A stretch of DNA of 64,000 bases, from NCBI GenBank assembly GCA_016177705.1, contig JACOUT010000004.1, forward strand, positions 558,001-622,000, read 5' to 3'. Position 1 is the first letter of the stretch. Every line of letters begins with the position of its first letter. Source of the DNA: Deltaproteobacteria bacterium. GTDB lineage: Bacteria; Myxococcota; UBA727; VGSZ01. The position numbers and the translations under genes were made by a program. Positions 18,129 to 28,695 of the stretch are shown one piece after another. Under the pieces are notes generated by a model. That model was given only the letters and a program-made list of their open reading frames with translations. It did no database searches and was not told the origin of the DNA.

Positions 18129-18299
18129 GTGACGACCTCGACCACGCCAGCCCCCGATGCCAAGGACCGTCGGCGCTACTCGAAGCCGGAGCTCCGACGC
18201 CATGGAGGCCTCCTCGAAGTGACGCGGGCGCAGGGGACCGGGATCCGCACCGACAACCGGCCCTTCATGGGGATGAACGGCATGACGGGCATCAGGTGA
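18129..18299 (+). CDS. Lasso-peptide precursor A2
   Basis: This is a 56-residue peptide if translation starts at the GTG at 18129; a GTG at 18096 would add 11 residues, and neither has a good ribosome-binding site. I prefer 18129 because it gives a 33-residue leader of usual length. The leader ends YSKPELRRHGGLLEVTR, matching YxxPxLxxxG plus Thr at -2. The 23-residue core starts AQGTGIRTD, so Ala1 and Asp9 fit a nine-residue macrolactam ring. A tail rich in Met, Gly and Asn ends TGIR. The stop overlaps the GTG of kinase K2 by three bases (GTGA). Confidence 0.85.
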   Translation: MTTSTTPAPDAKDRRRYSKPELRRHGGLLEVTRAQGTGIRTDNRPFMGMNGMTGIR

Positions 18300-19273
18300 C
18301 GCCATCGGCGCGCTTCCGAGTGTACGGCCTGGATCTGGACAGCGACGGCGCGTTGCCAGGGCTTGCGGCTTCCGGCGCAGCGGCCGTCGCTGGCTGTTGG
18401 GCCGTCCAGCTCGGCGAGACGCCCCTTACGCCACCCTCGGGAGAGCCGATCTACCGCTCCGACCCGGCGGAGGGCGACGCCGTCGAGGTCTTTCGCCCGC
18501 GCATCGGGGTCCTGCACCTTGCCTTCGCGGACGGAGCTGCCGCTCTCGTCGACGCCGCCGCGCGCACCGTCCAGGTCGCGTGGCCGCCGGGTCAGACGCT
18601 TGACGATGCGCTGGTTTATCTGGTCGGCCCCGTGCTCGGCGTCGCGCTTCGTCTGCTGGGGCGCGAGGTGCTGCACGCGAGCTGCGTCGATGTCGACGGC
18701 CGCGCAGTGGCCGTGCTCGGCCCGGCGGGTGCCGGCAAGTCCACGCTCACCGCCGCGCTGATCGACGCCGGTCAGCCCCTTGTCACCGAAGACGTGTGCG
18801 TCCTGTGGTTTGGCGAGGACGACGCCTCGCCGCCCGCGGTGTTTCGCGGTGGCACGCGCGTCAAGCTCTGGGAGGACAGCGTCGCCGCACTTCGCGGTGT
18901 CGCCGACGCGCTGCCCCGCCTCGTTCCCTCGAGCAAGGACTGGGACAAGCGCTTCCTTGATGCCGCCGCAGCCACGGCAGCGCGCGACCTGACCCCACTC
19001 GGTGCCGTCTTCGTCCTCGACCGGCGTGCCGACGTCGTCACGCCGGTGGTTGAGGAGATGGCCGGGCCAGCGCGCTTGCTCACCCTCATCGCCAACTCCT
19101 ATGCCGCCTCGGTGCTCGACGCTGCTGGTCGAGCACGCCAGCTCGAGCGCCTTGGCGCGCTCGCCGCGGCGGTGCCGGTACGGCGCCTGTCGTTTCCCGA
19201 CCGCTTCGACGCCTTGCCCCCGACGGTCGACGCCTTGCTCGCTGACGTACGCGGCGGCAAGGTGGCGCGCTGA
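18296..19273 (+). CDS. HprK-like lasso-peptide kinase (K2)
   Basis: This 325-residue protein has the P-loop GPAGAGKST (142-150), PLVTEDVCVL (about 161-170) and FRGGTRVKLW, the same architecture as K1. The GTG start overlaps the precursor A2 stop, so the two are translationally coupled, which makes A2 the likely substrate. HprK-like enzymes of lasso clusters phosphorylate a Ser or Thr of the peptide. The A2 core lacks a C-terminal Ser but has Thr20 four residues from its end, plus Thr4 and Thr8 in the ring. The coding region ends at the ATG of the methyltransferase (TGATG). Confidence 0.85.
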   Translation: MTPSARFRVYGLDLDSDGALPGLAASGAAAVAGCWAVQLGETPLTPPSGEPIYRSDPAEGDAVEVFRPRIGVLHLAFADGAAALVDAAARTVQVAWPPGQTLDDALVYLVGPVLGVALRLLGREVLHASCVDVDGRAVAVLGPAGAGKSTLTAALIDAGQPLVTEDVCVLWFGEDDASPPAVFRGGTRVKLWEDSVAALRGVADALPRLVPSSKDWDKRFLDAAAATAARDLTPLGAVFVLDRRADVVTPVVEEMAGPARLLTLIANSYAASVLDAAGRARQLERLGALAAAVPVRRLSFPDRFDALPPTVDALLADVRGGKVAR

Positions 19274-20256
19274 TGTACTCGCTGCTCGACTACGGCACCA
19301 TGATCCGTGCCACACCGCGGCGCGATGCCTACGTCGAGGCATTGCGCAGGACCGTTCGCCCCGGTTCGTTGGTCGTCGAGATTGGCGCGGGGCCGGGGTT
19401 CTTCTCGGTGCTGGCAGCCAAGCTCGGCGCCGAACACGTCTTCGCCGTCGACCCGGACGAGGCCGTGCATGTCGGCAAGGCGATCGCGCGCGACAACGGC
19501 GTCGCTGATCGCATCACCTTCGTGCAGGGCAAGGTGGAGGATCTGGAGTTGCCGCGGCCGGCCGACGTCATCGTCGCCGACCTGCGTGGCGTGCTGCCGT
19601 TCATGCAGGGGCACTTCACGGCGTTGGCCCACGCGCGCCGCTCGCTGCTCGCGCCGGGAGGGGTGCTCATCCCCGCGCGCGACACGCTGTGGGCCGCGCC
19701 CGTCGAGGACGCCGAAGCGTTCGCCACCTGGGCCGACCCTTGGCTGCTCTCCCCTGAGGGCGTGTCGCTCGCCGCGGCGCGCGCCTTCGCGGTCAGCGCC
19801 TGGACGAAAGGGCGGGTACAACCGCCCGCCTTGCTCGCCCCGGCGCGGCCGTGGCTGACCCTCGACTACGCTTCGGTCGAGGCTGGGCCGCAGATCGGGC
19901 GCGTCGAGGTGGAGGCCACCCGCTGCGGCGTGCTGCACGGCGTGTGCGCCTGGTTCGACGCCGAGCTCGTGCCCGGCGTCGGCTTCTCGAACGCCCCGGG
20001 GTCGCCGCCGCTCATCTATGGCAACGCGCTGTTCCCCCTCGAGCATGCTCCGCAGGTCGAGCCTGGCGCCCGTGTGGCGATCGAGATCGGCGCCACGCCC
20101 GTCAACGACGGCTACGACTGGAAGTGGCGCGTCACCGCCACCGCGGCGGGGGCGACAGAGCCCTTCTTCGACGAGCGCCACCACACCATGATGGGGCGTC
20201 CGCTGGCGCCGCTCGCCAAGCACCTCGCGAAATCGACCAGCAAGGGCGCGACGTGA
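19273..20256 (+). CDS. PRMT-like SAM-dependent methyltransferase
   Basis: This 327-residue protein starts YSLLDYGTMIRATPRRDAY, followed by the SAM motif VVEIGAGPGFFSVLAAKLGAEHVFAVD (residues 35-60). The C-terminal beta barrel is of the kind seen in protein arginine methyltransferases. The PRMT double-Glu loop is not conserved: the SExMG position reads VADLRGVL. It may therefore methylate something other than arginine. Within this operon the obvious candidate is the lasso peptide (A2 has Arg7, Arg11 and a C-terminal Arg23), but that is inference. It overlaps K2 by one base and the B2 gene by four. Confidence 0.78.
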   Translation: MYSLLDYGTMIRATPRRDAYVEALRRTVRPGSLVVEIGAGPGFFSVLAAKLGAEHVFAVDPDEAVHVGKAIARDNGVADRITFVQGKVEDLELPRPADVIVADLRGVLPFMQGHFTALAHARRSLLAPGGVLIPARDTLWAAPVEDAEAFATWADPWLLSPEGVSLAAARAFAVSAWTKGRVQPPALLAPARPWLTLDYASVEAGPQIGRVEVEATRCGVLHGVCAWFDAELVPGVGFSNAPGSPPLIYGNALFPLEHAPQVEPGARVAIEIGATPVNDGYDWKWRVTATAAGATEPFFDERHHTMMGRPLAPLAKHLAKSTSKGAT

Positions 20257-20702
20257 CCACGCCGCGCGCTGTGGTGCGCGCCGGCGTGATCGGCCTGCGG
20301 CTGCCCGCGGGCGATCGCCGCGCGGCGATGGCGGCGCTGGTGGCGCTCGCTCTCGTCGCGCGGGCGCTTCGTCGCGGCGGCCTCGCCGGCGCGGAGCGGC
20401 GCCTGGCGCGCCTGCCGCGCCTGCTGCCGAAGCAATGCCAAGTCACGCCGAGGCGCCTGGCCACGCTGGTCTCCGCCGTCGCCAAGCACGTACGCGGCGC
20501 CGAGTGCCTGGCGCAATCGCTGGTGCTCGCCCGCCTGGTGCGCGAGGCCCATCCGCACGACACGGTGGTGCGCATCGGCGTTCGTCCGGGCGAGGGCTCG
20601 CTCTCGGCGCACGCGTGGGTGGAGCTCGGCGGCGTGGTGCTCAACGACACCGACGACGTCGCCAACCGCTTCCCGGTGATCGAGACGCGCCCGCCGCCGT
20701 GA
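20253..20702 (+). CDS. Transglutaminase-like lasso leader peptidase (B2)
   Basis: This 149-residue protein belongs to the lasso B2 family (PF13471). The catalytic triad is visible as Cys85 in GAECLAQSLVLARLV, His120 in SAHAWVEL and Asp132 in VVLNDTDD. B2 cuts the leader off at the Thr -2 site once B1 has bound it. The N-terminal 60 residues are helical and basic, as usual in B2. The GTG start overlaps the methyltransferase stop. This is the only B2 in the window, so it must serve both A1 and A2 if both are processed locally. It ends 18 bases before a convergent lipoprotein gene. Confidence 0.88.
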   Translation: MTTPRAVVRAGVIGLRLPAGDRRAAMAALVALALVARALRRGGLAGAERRLARLPRLLPKQCQVTPRRLATLVSAVAKHVRGAECLAQSLVLARLVREAHPHDTVVRIGVRPGEGSLSAHAWVELGGVVLNDTDDVANRFPVIETRPPP

Positions 20703-20720
20703 CCGTGGCACCGCGGACCC

Positions 20721-22295
20721 TTACAGGCCGAGGCCGTAGAGCGCGCCGTCGCCGCCGTTGTCCGTCACGTCGGCCGAGAGCACGACGTACCTGTCCGAGA
20801 GGTCGAGCAGCGGCGGCGTGAAGCCGCCACTCCGATCGCGCTTGGACGCCCACCGCGGCGTGTCGCCCCCGCCGCCTGCGTAGCGCGCGCTCACGATGCT
20901 CCACGCGCCGGCCGCGGGGCTCACCAAGGTGGCGCCGAACGCGGCGGCGCCGTCGATGACCGCCGCGACGTAGAGGTCGCCGCTCGGGCCCACGCGCACT
21001 GCGGTCGCGCACGCCAGGCCGCCCGCGCTCGACACCACGTGCGCCCACTGGCCGTTGCCGCCGCCGCTCACCCTCGCCACCAGCATCGAGGTGCCGTCCG
21101 AGGTCAGCTCGGGCAGCCCTGCGAACGCCACCGCGCCCGAGAAGCAACCGACCATCGCCACGTCGCCGCCCACGGCGGCCACGTCCGCGATCCAATCCGG
21201 GCCGTCGCCGCCGAGCTGCCGAGCCCAGCGCGGCGTGCCGCTGGCGCCAAAGCCGATGAGCGCGCTGTCGTAGATGCCGGCGTTGTTGAACGACGCCACG
21301 CCGCCGACCGGCAAGGTGGCGGAGTCGAAGGTGCCCGCGACGACGATGTCGGTACCGACCACTGCCACGGAGCCGGCGTCCTCCGTGCCCTCGGCGCCGA
21401 CGGCGGTGGCGAAGACCAGCGCGCCGGTCGAGGACCAGCGTGCCACCAACATGTCGTAGCCGCCGCTCGCGGTCAGCGAGGTGGCGCCGTCGAGCTCGGC
21501 GGTGCCATCGAAGCTGCCGACCAGCACCAGGTCGGCGCCGTCGCCGTCCTCGACCACCGCGACGTCGTACGCCCAGGTGTCCGAGGTGCCCGTGATCGAG
21601 CGCGTCCAGTCGAGCCCCTTGTCGGTGTAGCGCGCCAGGAACACGTCTTCGGCCATGCCGGCAGTGACGACGTCGAAGCCGTCGCCGAAGCGCACCTCGC
21701 TCGAGAACATGCCGGCCACGTAGATGTCCTTGGCCGCGTCCACCACCACGGCCGCCGGCCAGGCGTCGTCGCCGTCGAAGGCGTCGATCCACTGGCACAC
21801 GCCGGCGTCGGTGAAGCGCGCGACGTAGCTCGCGTAGACAAAGTCCTCGGTCTTGGTGCGCCTGCCCGGCTTGATGACACCGCACAGCCCGCCGAAGTCG
21901 ACGCTGCCCTCGATCCAACCGACGACCACCACCTCGTCGGCGTCGTAGCGAGCTACCTGTTGCACCGAATCCCAGCCGGTGGCGCCGACCGTGCGTTGCC
22001 ATTGCTGGGCGCCGCCCAATTGGTCGACGTCGCCGCCGCGGTGCTGCCAGCCGTCGTCGAGCGCCAGCGTCGGCGGATCGAAGGGGCGAACGGCCTCCAG
22101 GCCGGCAGCGGCGCGAGGGCCGGTGAGCCCAGGCACGGCGGGGGCGGTAGGTCGCGCGCTCTGAGCGACGTCGACCAGGGACACGCCCGGCCCCGTGCCC
22201 TCACGTCCACGTGGCGCCGCGCGCTCCAGGCCGCCGTCCAGACAGCCGACCAGCACCGGAAGGGCGAGCAGCAGCGAGAGCGATCGGTTGCCCAT
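20721..22295 (-). CDS. Beta-propeller lipoprotein
   Basis: This 524-residue protein has a lipoprotein signal (LSLLLALPVLVGC) and a GGAGG site eight bases before the ATG. After a low-complexity linker come about seven repeats of the form VVVGxFxGxxxFGG, then FLARYxxxG and a-W-x-x-x-x-x-G, resembling SBBP-type beta-propeller blades common in myxobacterial surface lipoproteins. It is expected to be exported and anchored in the outer membrane. No enzyme motif is seen. It converges on B2 and is not obviously part of the lasso operon. Confidence 0.82.
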   Translation of the reverse strand: MGNRSLSLLLALPVLVGCLDGGLERAAPRGREGTGPGVSLVDVAQSARPTAPAVPGLTGPRAAAGLEAVRPFDPPTLALDDGWQHRGGDVDQLGGAQQWQRTVGATGWDSVQQVARYDADEVVVVGWIEGSVDFGGLCGVIKPGRRTKTEDFVYASYVARFTDAGVCQWIDAFDGDDAWPAAVVVDAAKDIYVAGMFSSEVRFGDGFDVVTAGMAEDVFLARYTDKGLDWTRSITGTSDTWAYDVAVVEDGDGADLVLVGSFDGTAELDGATSLTASGGYDMLVARWSSTGALVFATAVGAEGTEDAGSVAVVGTDIVVAGTFDSATLPVGGVASFNNAGIYDSALIGFGASGTPRWARQLGGDGPDWIADVAAVGGDVAMVGCFSGAVAFAGLPELTSDGTSMLVARVSGGGNGQWAHVVSSAGGLACATAVRVGPSGDLYVAAVIDGAAAFGATLVSPAAGAWSIVSARYAGGGGDTPRWASKRDRSGGFTPPLLDLSDRYVVLSADVTDNGGDGALYGLGL

Positions 22296-22474
22296 GGCGC
22301 AGGCCTCCTGCGAGAACATCGGCACGCACGCGGAGCTCTTGAATCCCTGCCCGCGATCCGCGCGGGCGCCCGCATGGGGTGGCTGCGCCCCATGGGTCGT
22401 GGCAGCCCCAGCGTGGAGACGACGAGGCCTGCGCGCTTCTTTGGCCGATGGGGCCGATGCTACGCTGCCGCTTG

Positions 22475-24304
22475 ATGCCGGACCGCCTGCTCCTGGTCAG
22501 CTCTGACGGCCGCCTGGCGCAGCTCGCGCGTGAGCTTGGCCTCGAGGTGGTGCGCCACGTCGCCGGCGCCGGCGTCAGCGAGCTCGAGGGGCTTTCCGTC
22601 GCGTTGGTCGATCTGGCTGCGCCCGACGGCGCGGCCACCGCGCGCGACCTGGTCAAGCTCGAGCTGCCGGTGGTCGCGGTCGCCGACGGTGAGGAGCAGT
22701 TGCGCTCGGCGCCGGCCCCGCTCGCCGGCGTGGTCATGCGCCCGCTCGACGAGCGTGCGCTCGGCGCGGCGGTGCGCACGGCGGTGCGCGCGCATCGCGT
22801 GCGGTCCGAGCAGCACGCGCGCGCGGCCTGGCTGCAAGCGGCGCTCGGCTCCACCACCGAGGCCATCATCGGCGCCGACGCCAGCTCGCGCGTCATGTTC
22901 CTGAACGCCGCCGCCGAGGAGCTGACCGGCTGGACCGAGGCCGAGGCGCGCGGCCGCATGCTCGACGAGGTGCTCAACTTCGACGGGGGCGGCGCGGTGC
23001 CCGACGGCCGCTTGTCGGCGCCGGTGACGCTGACCTCGCGCAGCGGCGGTACCCGCCTGATCGAGCACAACGCCTCGCCCATCATCGAGAGCTCGGGCAC
23101 GCTCGCCGGCGTCGTGGCGGTGTTTCGCGACGTCACCGGGCGCAAGAGCCTCGAGCAACGCCTGACGGTGGCCGATCGCATGAGCTCGATCGGCACGCTC
23201 GCCGCCGGCGTGGCGCACGAGCTGAACAACCCGCTCTCCTTCGTCACCAGCAACCTCGAGTACGCGGTTTCCGAGCTGAGCCGCCTCGCCGCCGGCGCCA
23301 CCGGCGAGCTGCGCGACGATCTCGAGGAGGTGCGCTCGTCCCTGCGCGACGCCGCCGCCGGCGCCCAGCGCGCCGCCGACATCATCAAAGACATGAAGAC
23401 CTTCACGCGTGCCGCGGAGGTGCAGCACGCGGCCGCGCCCGTCGACGTCAATCAGATCTGCAGCTTCGCCGCTCGCATCACCGGCAACGCCATCAAGCAC
23501 AAGGCCGAGCTGGTGCTCGACCTGCACGCCGACGGCACGGTGCTGGCCGACGACGGCCTGCTGCGCCAGGTGTTCGTGCACCTCTTGACCAACGCCGCGC
23601 AGGCCATCGACGCGTCCAGTGAGAAGCGCGTCATCACGCTCTCGTCGTGGAGCGACAGCGGCACCACCTCGGTACGCGTGGCCGACACCGGCTGCGGCAT
23701 CGCGCCCGAGAACCTGCAGCGCATCTTCGAGCCGTTCTTCACCACCAAGCCGGTGGGCGAGGGCACCGGGCTCGGGCTGTCGCTGTGCCACTCGATCGTC
23801 ACCGGCCTCGGCGGTCACATGCTGGTCGAGAGCAAGGTCGGCGTCGGCACCAGCGTGACGGTGGTGATGCCGCGCGGCGCCGTCGTCGAGCGCGCCGTCA
23901 AGGAGGCTGGCCGACCGGCGCTGGCGCCACCGCGCGTGCTGGTGATCGACGACGAGACGCTGATCGGCACCGCCATCCGTCGCATCCTGACCAAGCAGGG
24001 CATGGAGGTGGTCGTGGTCGAGCGTGGCCGCGAGGGCGTCGATTTGGTGACGGGCGGCGAACACTTCGACGCCATCTTCTGCGACATGATGATGCCTGAG
24101 TTCTCGGGCGTTGACGTCTACGACGCGCTCAGAGCCAAGGCGCCCTCGATGATGTCGCGCGTCATCTTCATGACCGGCAACGCCTTCGCGGCACGCGAGC
24201 ACGACCTGTTCAGCGCCACCAAGAACGTGCGCGTCGAGAAGCCGTTCTTGCCGGCGGACCTCTCGGGCGCGGTCGCCGAGGTGCTGCGACGCCACGCCAG
24301 TTGA
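22475..24304 (+). CDS. Hybrid histidine kinase (degenerate receiver, PAS, HisKA, HATPase, receiver)
   Basis: This 609-residue soluble kinase starts with a degenerate receiver-like domain (1-110) whose acidic pocket is partly lost. A PAS domain follows (about 120-235, FLNAAAEELTGW to VAVFRDVTGRK), then the phosphoacceptor box VAHELNNPLSF with His248. The ATPase domain has DTGCGIAPENLQRIFEPFF and TGLGLSL, and a C-terminal receiver has VLVIDDE and FCDMMMP. It should autophosphorylate His248 and pass the phosphate to its own receiver and perhaps to the neighbouring regulators. No transmembrane segment is present, so the signal is likely cytoplasmic. The ATG at 22475 was chosen where homology starts. 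Confidence 0.9.
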   Translation: MPDRLLLVSSDGRLAQLARELGLEVVRHVAGAGVSELEGLSVALVDLAAPDGAATARDLVKLELPVVAVADGEEQLRSAPAPLAGVVMRPLDERALGAAVRTAVRAHRVRSEQHARAAWLQAALGSTTEAIIGADASSRVMFLNAAAEELTGWTEAEARGRMLDEVLNFDGGGAVPDGRLSAPVTLTSRSGGTRLIEHNASPIIESSGTLAGVVAVFRDVTGRKSLEQRLTVADRMSSIGTLAAGVAHELNNPLSFVTSNLEYAVSELSRLAAGATGELRDDLEEVRSSLRDAAAGAQRAADIIKDMKTFTRAAEVQHAAAPVDVNQICSFAARITGNAIKHKAELVLDLHADGTVLADDGLLRQVFVHLLTNAAQAIDASSEKRVITLSSWSDSGTTSVRVADTGCGIAPENLQRIFEPFFTTKPVGEGTGLGLSLCHSIVTGLGGHMLVESKVGVGTSVTVVMPRGAVVERAVKEAGRPALAPPRVLVIDDETLIGTAIRRILTKQGMEVVVVERGREGVDLVTGGEHFDAIFCDMMMPEFSGVDVYDALRAKAPSMMSRVIFMTGNAFAAREHDLFSATKNVRVEKPFLPADLSGAVAEVLRRHAS

Positions 24305-24325
24305 CACTGGGCGTGCGCGCGGGCG

Positions 24326-24709
24326 TCAGGGGCGCGCGCGGGCCAACACGCGCACGCAGTCGGCCGCGCGCCGCGACTGCTGCTCCACCTCGACGAGCTT
24401 GGCCGAGAGCGCGGGCGCGCCGCGCACGTCGTCACGGCACAAAGTGGCCAGGCTGGCGATGCCGGTAAAGAAGTTGTTCAAGCGGTGCAGCAGCGTGTCC
24501 AGCTCGGCGCTCGCACCCTGGGGCACCAGCTCCTGCAAGCGCAGCACGGCGCTGAGCGCGTTCCTCGCTTGCAGGGCGATGACGGTCAGGTCCTCCGCGA
24601 TGGCCGGCGGCCCGGCCGAGGGTGCCGGCAGGTCGTCGACCATGGCACCGAGCACCCGGATCTCGGTGGCCAGCGCGACGAGCGCGTCGGCGTGCATCGG
24701 GTTGGTCAT
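24326..24709 (-). CDS. Stand-alone DHp-like helical protein
   Basis: This 127-residue helical protein has the central motif LDTLLHRLNNFFTGIASLATL (His75), which strongly resembles the HisKA phosphoacceptor box (H-E/R-L-N-N) followed by its amphipathic helix. There is no ATPase domain. It could act as a phosphotransfer protein or as a dimerisation partner of the adjacent kinases. The ATG at 24709 has a GGGGGA site. It ends 22 bases after the end of the convergent hybrid kinase and starts 20 bases after the kinase gene upstream, so it is probably expressed with the latter. The function is inferred from one motif. Confidence 0.65.
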   Translation of the reverse strand: MTNPMHADALVALATEIRVLGAMVDDLPAPSAGPPAIAEDLTVIALQARNALSAVLRLQELVPQGASAELDTLLHRLNNFFTGIASLATLCRDDVRGAPALSAKLVEVEQQSRRAADCVRVLARARP

Positions 24710-24729
24710 CGTCGTCCCCCAGCGCATGG

Positions 24730-26472
24730 TTACTGTATCGCGCGGCTCGGCGGCGACGCCGCAAGCAGGCCGGCGCTGTCGCCGTCGAGCTTGGCGCGCA
24801 GCTCGGGAAGCTCCACCCGCTCGGGCCGGCTCGCGCTGGTTGCAGGTAGCATGACCGAGAAGCACGTGCCGACGCCGGGCGTCGACTTGACCCGGATGAC
24901 GCCCGCATGGCGGTCGATCAAGCGGCGCACCAGCGACAGGCCGAGGCCGGTGCCGCGCGTGCCGGGCTTGGTGGTGAACAGCGGCATGAAGGCGCGGGTC
25001 AGCGTGTCTTCGGACATGCCGCAGCCGTTGTCTTCGACGCTCAAGAGCACGCGGTCGCCGTTCCTGGTCACGGTCACCGCCACCGACGGCTTGTAGGAGG
25101 GATCGCCGCCCTTGGCGCGCCGCTCCTCGCACGCATCCCCGGCGTTGACCAAGAGGTTGACCAGCACCTGCGACAGCTCCACCGCCGAGCCCTTCACCAC
25201 GGCGGCCGGGTCGAGGTCGGTGCGCACGTGCGGCAGGCGCGCGCCCAGGAAGCGCACCGCGGTCGACACCAGGTCAGCCACGGCCACGGGCCCGTCGCGC
25301 CCGCCTTCGAGGTCGGCGCGCGCCAGGCTCTTCACCTGCCGAATGGTCTCGTCGGCGCGGCTCAGACCCTCCCAGGTCTCGCACACCACGGCGGGCAGGT
25401 CGTCGAGCATCTCGGTCAGCTGCGGGTGCGCCGCCTCGAGGTCGGCGAGCATGGGGGAGAACTCGGTGAGGTATTCGATCAGCGAGCTGACGTTGGCGCG
25501 CGCTACCGCCAAGGGGTTGGCCACTTCGTGCGCGATGCCAGCGGCGATCTCGCCGAGCATCATCAGCCGCTCGGCGGCGCCGAGCTGCCGCTCGGTCTCG
25601 CTCGCGACCAGGCGCGCCTCGATGCCGCCGAGCGCCTCGGAGATGAGGCGCGCGATCGAGGTGGCGACCTCGAGGTCGCGCTCGGTGAAGATGCTGCGGC
25701 CGTTCTTGCGCGCGATGCTGATGACGCCGCGCACGCGCTCGCCGCCCGCGGTCGACGCGATGGGGACGCACATCGAGGCGCTCAGGTCGGCGCGCTGGAT
25801 TGCCTCGCCGAGCGACGACGCCGGCGCGCCTCGCAAGATGATGCGCGCCTCGCCCGACTCGAGCACCGCGCGGGAGATGCTGCCGGCGCCCGCGGATCGT
25901 GCCACCCGCTCGGCGAGCCCGAGCTGGGCCACCATCTTGAGCGCGCCGGAGTGATCGACCAGCTGCACCGACACCACCTCGGCGCGAAACAGCTCGGCGA
26001 TCTCGTTCACCGCGGCGTCGATGAACGAGCGGTCGTTGGCGAGCGCCGCCAAGCTCGACAGCCGGCACATGGTGCGGCACATGGCCCGCAGCAGCTCGGG
26101 CGAGCCTGCGCGGTTCTGCTCGTGCGCCATCTGCAAGATGGCGCGCAGCTCCTCCGCGCTCGGTGTCGCACCGGTGACGAAGGCGACGCCGGCCTCGTAG
26201 GCGGCCCGGCGGGTCGGCTCGTCGACGTCGGCGCCCGACAGGATGATGGCGACGTGCGGCGCGCGACGCCACACGCCGGCGACGGTCACGAGCGCATCGA
26301 CGTCGTCCGCGTGGATCAGGCAGACATCGATCTGTCCGGCGCAGCGCTCGAGATCGCGTGGGCGCGCCGAGATGTCGCACAGCTGGCTCGGGTCGAGCAC
26401 GCCGCGCAGGTGCGTGGCCCACGCCCCGGCGCCGTCTCCCACCGCGAACACCGCTGGCTGCTCCCTGGTCAT
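24730..26472 (-). CDS. GAF-domain sensor histidine kinase
   Basis: This 580-residue kinase has a degenerate receiver-like N-terminus (1-120, no phosphoacceptor Asp). A GAF domain follows (about 165-310), then IAAGIAHEVANPLAVAR with the phosphoacceptor His. The ATPase domain has VNLLVNAGDACEE, VEDNGCGM and TGLGLSLVRRLIDRH. There is no membrane helix. The start ATG has a GAGGAG site. It lies upstream of the DHp-like protein and downstream of a receiver-only protein on the same strand, so the three may form one operon. Confidence 0.9.
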   Translation of the reverse strand: MTREQPAVFAVGDGAGAWATHLRGVLDPSQLCDISARPRDLERCAGQIDVCLIHADDVDALVTVAGVWRRAPHVAIILSGADVDEPTRRAAYEAGVAFVTGATPSAEELRAILQMAHEQNRAGSPELLRAMCRTMCRLSSLAALANDRSFIDAAVNEIAELFRAEVVSVQLVDHSGALKMVAQLGLAERVARSAGAGSISRAVLESGEARIILRGAPASSLGEAIQRADLSASMCVPIASTAGGERVRGVISIARKNGRSIFTERDLEVATSIARLISEALGGIEARLVASETERQLGAAERLMMLGEIAAGIAHEVANPLAVARANVSSLIEYLTEFSPMLADLEAAHPQLTEMLDDLPAVVCETWEGLSRADETIRQVKSLARADLEGGRDGPVAVADLVSTAVRFLGARLPHVRTDLDPAAVVKGSAVELSQVLVNLLVNAGDACEERRAKGGDPSYKPSVAVTVTRNGDRVLLSVEDNGCGMSEDTLTRAFMPLFTTKPGTRGTGLGLSLVRRLIDRHAGVIRVKSTPGVGTCFSVMLPATSASRPERVELPELRAKLDGDSAGLLAASPPSRAIQ

Positions 26473-26507
26473 TGCGCTCCTCGACTCCTTGTCTACTCGT
26501 CGGGCGC

Positions 26508-26993
26508 TCAGGCGCGATCGAGCGCCGCGGTCTTGATCACGATGGCGCCGGTGCCATCCCTCACGAGAGTGCGGTGCGGCCGCTGGTCCGCGCTGCGCGG
26601 CTCGCTCTGACGCCTGACCTGGATGCTGCGCGCCACCTCGTGGAGGATGCGCTTCAGCTCGGCGTCGTCCCACGGCTTCTCGATGAAGCGGTGGATGTTG
26701 CCCTCGTTGATGGCGCGGATGGTCGCTTCACGATCCGCCTGTCCGGTCATCATGATGCGCACCGTGTGCTGGTGGAGGCGTCCGATCAGCGCCAGCACCT
26801 CCACGCCGCTCTGCTCCGGCATCATGTAGTCGCTGACCACGATGTCGATCTGGTGCTCACCGACCAGTCGAGCGGCGGCGCTCGGATCTGCGGTGAAGTA
26901 CAGCTCGAAGCCCTCGCGCCTGAGCGAGCGCCGCAGCGCCGACAGGATGAGCTGCTCATCGTCCACGAAGAGGATCTTGATGGGTGCGGTCAC
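26508..26993 (-). CDS. Response regulator receiver-domain protein (RpfG-like receiver)
   Basis: This 161-residue protein consists of a receiver domain (ILFVDDE, phosphoacceptor Asp in VVSDYMMPEQSG, Lys in IEKPW) and a short basic tail. The sequence around RIMMTGQADREATIRAINEG and FIEKPWDDAEL is typical of receivers of the RpfG type, but no HD-GYP domain follows. It lacks an output domain and so probably acts through protein contacts or as a phosphate sink. The GTG at 26993 has an AGGAG site. It is paralogous to the receiver at 28.7 kb and divergent from the NtrC-type gene. Confidence 0.88.
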   Translation of the reverse strand: MTAPIKILFVDDEQLILSALRRSLRREGFELYFTADPSAAARLVGEHQIDIVVSDYMMPEQSGVEVLALIGRLHQHTVRIMMTGQADREATIRAINEGNIHRFIEKPWDDAELKRILHEVARSIQVRRQSEPRSADQRPHRTLVRDGTGAIVIKTAALDRA

Positions 26994-27120
26994 GGGGACT
27001 CCTGGCTCACCCCTACCTATCGGGCACCTGGTCCGAAATCTTGAGATCCCTCCCCGTCCCATTCCGCGACGGGTCGATTCCGTAGCGTCTGGACCCCAGC
27101 CGCCGCGGTATGGTCGGTCG

Positions 27121-28587
<1,467 letters not shown>

Positions 28588-28695
28588 CCGCGTCAATAGA
28601 GGACGACCGTGCTGCTCGAGCGCGGATCTGCCTACGGCGGTCACTGAAGTTCCTCCCCTCCGGTGCCGATGGCTCGAGTGCCACCGGGAGGTCTC

